Position numbers and translations under genes: made by a program. Below are positions 10,765-13,498 of a stretch of DNA of 13,498 nt, piece by piece; the first letter of the stretch is position 1; each line of letters opens with the position of its first letter. Source of the DNA: Acetobacteraceae bacterium (GTDB lineage Bacteria > Pseudomonadota > Alphaproteobacteria > Acetobacterales > Acetobacteraceae); assembly GCA_019689515.1 (NCBI GenBank), contig JADGHI010000053.1, positions 1 through 13,498 of the forward strand. The letters run 5' to 3'. Under the pieces are notes generated by a model, which saw only the letters and a program-made list of their open reading frames with translations, searched no databases and had not been told where the DNA came from.

Positions 10765-12222
10765 TCACTCCGCCGCCACCGCCATCGGCGCCGCTGCCGC
10801 CTCGGCCTCGGCCTTCGCCCTCACCCACCGATCAATCTGCTCCGCCGCGTCGCGACCGTCGCGGATCGCCCACACCACCAGAGAGGCGCCGCGCACGATG
10901 TCGCCCGCGGCGAACACGCCGGGCAGCGAGGTCATCATGGTGCGGTGGTCGATCTTCAGCGTGCCCCAGCGCGAGACGGCCAGCGCCGGCTCGCCGAACA
11001 TCGTCGGCAGGTCCTCCGGATCGAAGCCGAGCGCCTTGATCACGAGGTCGGCGGGCTCGACGAAGCTGCTGTCCGGGATCGGCTCCACCTGCTGGCGCCC
11101 GGTCGCGTCCGGCAGGCCGAGATGCATGCGCACGGCGCGCACCCCCGTCACCTGCGCATCGCCGAGGAACGCCTCCGGCGCGGCGAGCCAGACGAAGCGG
11201 ACTCCTTCCTCCTCGGCGTTCTTCACCTCGCGCATGGAGCCCGGCATGTTCGCCTTGTCGCGGCGGTAGAGGCAGGTGACGGACTTCGCGCCCTGGCGCA
11301 CCGCGGTGCGCACGCAGTCCATCGCCGTGTCGCCGCCGCCCACCACGACGACGGTCTTGCCCCGCGCGTCCAGCGCGCCGGAGTCGAATTCCGGTACCGC
11401 GTCGCCCAGCCCCTTGCGGTTCGACGCCGTCAGGTAGTCGAGCGCCGCGACGACGCCCGGCAGCCCCACGCCCGGGCAGGCGATGTCGCGCGCCCGGTAC
11501 ACGCCGGTCGCGATCAGCACCGCGTCGTGCCGCTCGCGCAGCTCTGCCAGCGACACGTCGTGTCCGACCGCGCAGTTCAGGTGGAAGTGGATGCCGCCGG
11601 CCGCGTACTGCTCGTGGCGGCGCAGCACCACCTCCTTCTCGAGCTTGAAGTTGGGGATGCCGTAGATCATCAGGCCGCCGGCGCGGTCGTACCGGTCGTA
11701 GATGTGGACCTGGTAGCCCTTCACCCGCAGCCGCTCGGCCGCCGCCATCCCGCCCGGCCCGGCGCCGATGATGCCGACGGAGTACGGCAGTTCCCGGCGG
11801 GGCTTCGGCGGCTTCACCCAGCCGCGCTCCCAGGCGGTGTCGGTGATGTACCTCTCGACCGCGCCGATGGTGACGGACTCGAAGCCCTTCTCGATGACGC
11901 AGTTGCCCTCGCAGAGCCGGTCCTGAGGGCAGACGCGGCCGCAGATCTCGGGGAAGGTGTTGGTCGAGGAGGCGATCTCGTACGCCTCCTCGAGCCGCCC
12001 CTCGGCGGTGAACTTCAGCCAGTCCGGGATGTTGTTATGGAGCGGGCAGTGCACCTGGCAGAAGGGCACGCCGCACTGGCTGCACCGGCTGGCCTGCTCG
12101 GCCGCCGCCGCGGGGTCGAAAGGGCGATAGACCTCGGCCCAGTCGTGGCGGCGCGCCTCGGCATCCCGCTTCTCGGGCTGGCGCTGGGGCAGGCGCACGA
12201 ACTGCAGCATCTTCTCGGCCAT
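10765..12222 (-). CDS. gltD: Glutamate synthase (NADPH) small (beta) subunit
   Basis: A 485-residue FAD-dependent subunit that takes electrons from NADPH and passes them through 4Fe-4S centres to the large subunit. The N-terminal region has two Cys groups: Cys47, Cys50, Cys55, Cys59 and Cys94, Cys98, Cys104, Cys108. The FAD site is Gly153-Ala-Gly-Pro-Gly-Gly158, and the NADPH site is Gly295-Gly-Gly-Asp-Thr-Ala-Met-Asp302. The start at 12222 has AGGGA 6 bases upstream and gives the family's usual short lead before the first Cys group; an in-frame GTG 18 codons further up is possible but would add an unconserved extension. The stop codon sits in the gltB ribosome binding site, so the pair is coupled in the order gltD-gltB, the reverse of E. 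coli. The 217 bp upstream holds two palindromes that may be control sites. Confidence 0.97.
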   Translation of the reverse strand: MAEKMLQFVRLPQRQPEKRDAEARRHDWAEVYRPFDPAAAAEQASRCSQCGVPFCQVHCPLHNNIPDWLKFTAEGRLEEAYEIASSTNTFPEICGRVCPQDRLCEGNCVIEKGFESVTIGAVERYITDTAWERGWVKPPKPRRELPYSVGIIGAGPGGMAAAERLRVKGYQVHIYDRYDRAGGLMIYGIPNFKLEKEVVLRRHEQYAAGGIHFHLNCAVGHDVSLAELRERHDAVLIATGVYRARDIACPGVGLPGVVAALDYLTASNRKGLGDAVPEFDSGALDARGKTVVVVGGGDTAMDCVRTAVRQGAKSVTCLYRRDKANMPGSMREVKNAEEEGVRFVWLAAPEAFLGDAQVTGVRAVRMHLGLPDATGRQQVEPIPDSSFVEPADLVIKALGFDPEDLPTMFGEPALAVSRWGTLKIDHRTMMTSLPGVFAAGDIVRGASLVVWAIRDGRDAAEQIDRWVRAKAEAEAAAAPMAVAAE

Positions 12223-12291
12223 GGCAGGCGGTCCCTGGTGCGTCCGGTCTGGGCGCAGGAGGGAACACCGACCCACACAGGCGCCCGCCCG

Positions 12292-12306
12292 TGTTGCTGC
12301 GCAACA
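12292..12306. promoter_or_regulatory. TGTTGC-N3-GCAACA palindrome in the gltD leader
   Basis: A perfect 6-bp inverted repeat with a 3-bp centre, about 70 bp upstream of the gltD start codon. It is more symmetrical than its G+C-rich surroundings. It may be a protein binding site in the 5' leader or near the promoter, or a small RNA hairpin. It looks a little like the TGC-rich sites of PhaR-type regulators, but the likeness is too loose to assign. Confidence 0.35.
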
Positions 12307-12345
12307 TAGGGAACGCTCGGCCCGGAAGGCGAGTCCTTTTTAAGC

Positions 12346-12432
12346 CTATAGGACAGATTCTCTGTCCTTGATCGTCAGGTTTCTCGGTTGAATACCCTCA
12401 ATCGATCGCAACCGCCCCAGGGAAAGGTCCAT
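12346..12432 (-). CDS. Possible 28-codon leader ORF upstream of gltD (doubtful)
   Basis: An ATG at 12432, preceded by AGGA 5 bases upstream, opens a 28-codon frame that starts 7 bp after the NDUFA9-like stop codon. It ends in TAG at the gltD-proximal edge of the 19-bp palindrome, whose bases encode its last residues. It has no Glu or Gln run of the kind expected for a classical attenuator of glutamate genes. About 17 of 28 codons end in G or C, well below the neighbouring genes, which argues against a long-standing coding role. It may be noncoding leader sequence. Confidence 0.15.
   Translation of the reverse strand: MDLSLGRLRSIEGIQPRNLTIKDRESVL
12350..12368. promoter_or_regulatory. Perfect inverted repeat, likely operator, upstream of gltD
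   Basis: Two 8-bp arms, aggacaga and tctgtcct, flank a 3-bp centre and match perfectly. The site is about 130 bp upstream of the gltD start, in an A+T-richer part of the gap. On the minus strand it is followed by TATAGG and then TTAAAA, either of which could be a -10 element, so a repressor or activator bound here could control gltDB. No T-run follows on either strand, so it is not a normal terminator. The regulator is not identifiable from sequence alone; a short GGAC/GTCC dyad would suit a dimeric regulator such as an Rrf2-family protein, but this is speculation. Confidence 0.5.
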
Positions 12433-12439
12433 ATCGGTC

Positions 12440-13405
12440 CTAAGAGGCCGGCACCAAATCCACCCGCTGGCCACCCGGCCGGAACCGGGCCAGATACCCC
12501 GGCACCACCGCCTCGACCGCCTTCGGAGCGGTGACCCCCAATTCCCGCAGCCCCGGCGCTCCCTCGGCCACCACATTGTCCTTGCCGAGCAGCAGGAGCT
12601 GGTCGCGGGTCAGCGGCGGATTCGGCAGCTTTTCCCCGAACCAGGCCAGTAGCCGCGCCACGCCGTCCGGCACATCCACCAGCGGCCGCCGGCGCCGCGT
12701 CGTCTCCAGCACGAAGCGCAGCAGCTCGCGCATGGTCATCACCCGCGGCCCGCCCAGCTCGTAGGTCCGACCGATCGCATCCTCGCGGTCCGCGGCCGCC
12801 ACGATCGCGTCCGCCACGTCGCCGACATAGACGGGCTGGAAGCGCGTCCCGCCCCGGATCACCGGCATCACCGGCAACCATTGCGCCATCGCGCCGAAGC
12901 GGTTGAACAGCCCGTCCTCCGGCCCGAAGATCAGCGAGGGCCGCAGGATGGTCGCGCCCGGGAAGGCCTTGCGCACCGCCTCCTCCCCCTCGCCCTTGGT
13001 CCGCGCGTAGAGGCTCTCGCTCCGCGGGTCGGCGCCGATCGCGGAGACGTGGACCAGCCGCGACACCCCGGCCGCCGCGGAGAGCCGCGCCACGCGCTCC
13101 GCCCCCTCGACATGGATGCGGGCGAAGTCGCCGGAGCGCCGCTCGAACAGGATGCCGACCAGGTTCACCACCAGATCGGCCTCCGCCACCGCCCGCGCCA
13201 CCGCGCCTTCGTCGCGGATGTCGGCAGCCAGGGGCACGATCTGCCCGACCCGTCCCTGAGTGGCGAGGAACCGCGCCCCCACCGGATCGCGGGTCCCGAC
13301 CCGGACCACGAAATCCCGGTGGGCGAGCCGCTGGACGACGTATCGCCCGACGAATCCCGCCCCGCCGAACACGGTCGCGACCTTGCGCACCCCCAGACCC
13401 CGCAT
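12440..13405 (-). CDS. Complex I NDUFA9 subunit-like NAD(P)-binding protein (atypical SDR)
   Basis: A 321-residue atypical (extended-type) SDR related to the eukaryotic complex I accessory subunit NDUFA9, a protein commonly found in alphaproteobacteria. The nucleotide-binding loop is Gly14-Gly-Ala-Gly-Phe-Val-Gly20. Asn81-Leu-Val-Gly-Ile-Leu86, Ser121, Tyr133-Ala-Arg-Thr-Lys137, and Leu-Arg-Pro-Ser-Leu-Ile-Phe-Gly-Pro-Glu-Asp (154-164) follow the family pattern. In mitochondria NDUFA9 holds NADPH as a structural cofactor. A bacterial role in complex I or quinone metabolism is suspected but not shown by this sequence. The ATG at 13405 has AAGGGG about 10 bases upstream and places the glycine loop close to the N-terminus, as expected. 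No nuo gene is in the window. It lies 217 bp before gltD on the same strand and may be a separate transcription unit. Confidence 0.88.
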   Translation of the reverse strand: MRGLGVRKVATVFGGAGFVGRYVVQRLAHRDFVVRVGTRDPVGARFLATQGRVGQIVPLAADIRDEGAVARAVAEADLVVNLVGILFERRSGDFARIHVEGAERVARLSAAAGVSRLVHVSAIGADPRSESLYARTKGEGEEAVRKAFPGATILRPSLIFGPEDGLFNRFGAMAQWLPVMPVIRGGTRFQPVYVGDVADAIVAAADREDAIGRTYELGGPRVMTMRELLRFVLETTRRRRPLVDVPDGVARLLAWFGEKLPNPPLTRDQLLLLGKDNVVAEGAPGLRELGVTAPKAVEAVVPGYLARFRPGGQRVDLVPAS

Positions 13406-13498
13406 CGAACCGACACCCCTTGGAGGAAGACGGCGCGGACCATATGGGCCGGCGCGCGCGGCGCCCAGCCGCGCGGCGGTTTTACGGCCCCTCCGTGG

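Noticed and set aside
10945..12309. A 454-codon plus-strand frame opposite gltD
   Set aside because: It is an antisense shadow of the conserved gltD sequence.
12350..12368. The 19-bp palindrome as an intrinsic terminator of the NDUFA9-like gene
   Set aside because: The loop would be only 3 bases and no T-run follows on either strand; an operator fits better.
13444..13498. A plus-strand ATG frame open to the right edge, as a possible divergent gene
   Set aside because: Only 18 codons are visible, very Arg-rich, with no ribosome binding site at suitable distance and overlapping a hairpin. It cannot be supported without more sequence.

Overview
This 13.5 kb window has very high G+C content and no RNA gene, insertion sequence or CRISPR array that I can see. 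Every gene I can support lies on the minus strand, so transcription runs from high to low coordinates. The content points to an alphaproteobacterium, most likely in the Rhodospirillales/Acetobacteraceae (Roseomonas-like). The reasons are an FzlA-type FtsZ-binding GST-like protein (an alphaproteobacterial family), an NDUFA9-like NAD(P)-binding protein next to the glutamate synthase genes, and a Bug/TctC periplasmic binding protein. The placement is inference from gene content; no 16S or marker phylogeny is possible here.

Right half (about 5.4-13.5 kb), core functions. An NDUFA9-like SDR protein (12440-13405) is followed by a 217 bp gap. The gap holds two clean palindromes and a doubtful 28-codon ORF. 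Then come gltD (10765-12222) and gltB (6215-10750), the small and large subunits of NADPH glutamate synthase, with the gltD stop codon inside the gltB ribosome binding site. An 80 bp gap filled by two stem-loops leads to fzlA (5466-6134), whose product tunes FtsZ filaments in Caulobacter.

Left half (1-5383), an accessory catabolic cluster. In transcription order it holds an SDR oxidoreductase, the alpha and beta halves of a split thiamine-diphosphate decarboxylase of the sulfopyruvate/phosphonopyruvate decarboxylase type, a Bug/TctC solute-binding protein with a Tat-like signal, a D-2-hydroxyacid dehydrogenase, and an MmgE/PrpD-family protein cut by the window edge. Spacings are 88, 6, 65, 19 and 10 bp, which suggests one transcription unit with RNA hairpins in the two larger gaps. 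The combination suggests uptake and oxidation of a small 2-hydroxy acid to a 2-oxo acid, then decarboxylation. A sulfolactate-like route is one concrete but unproven possibility. This cluster is the best candidate in the window for an undescribed pathway.

The very long open frames on the plus strand opposite these genes are by-products of G+C-rich codon use and are not annotated.
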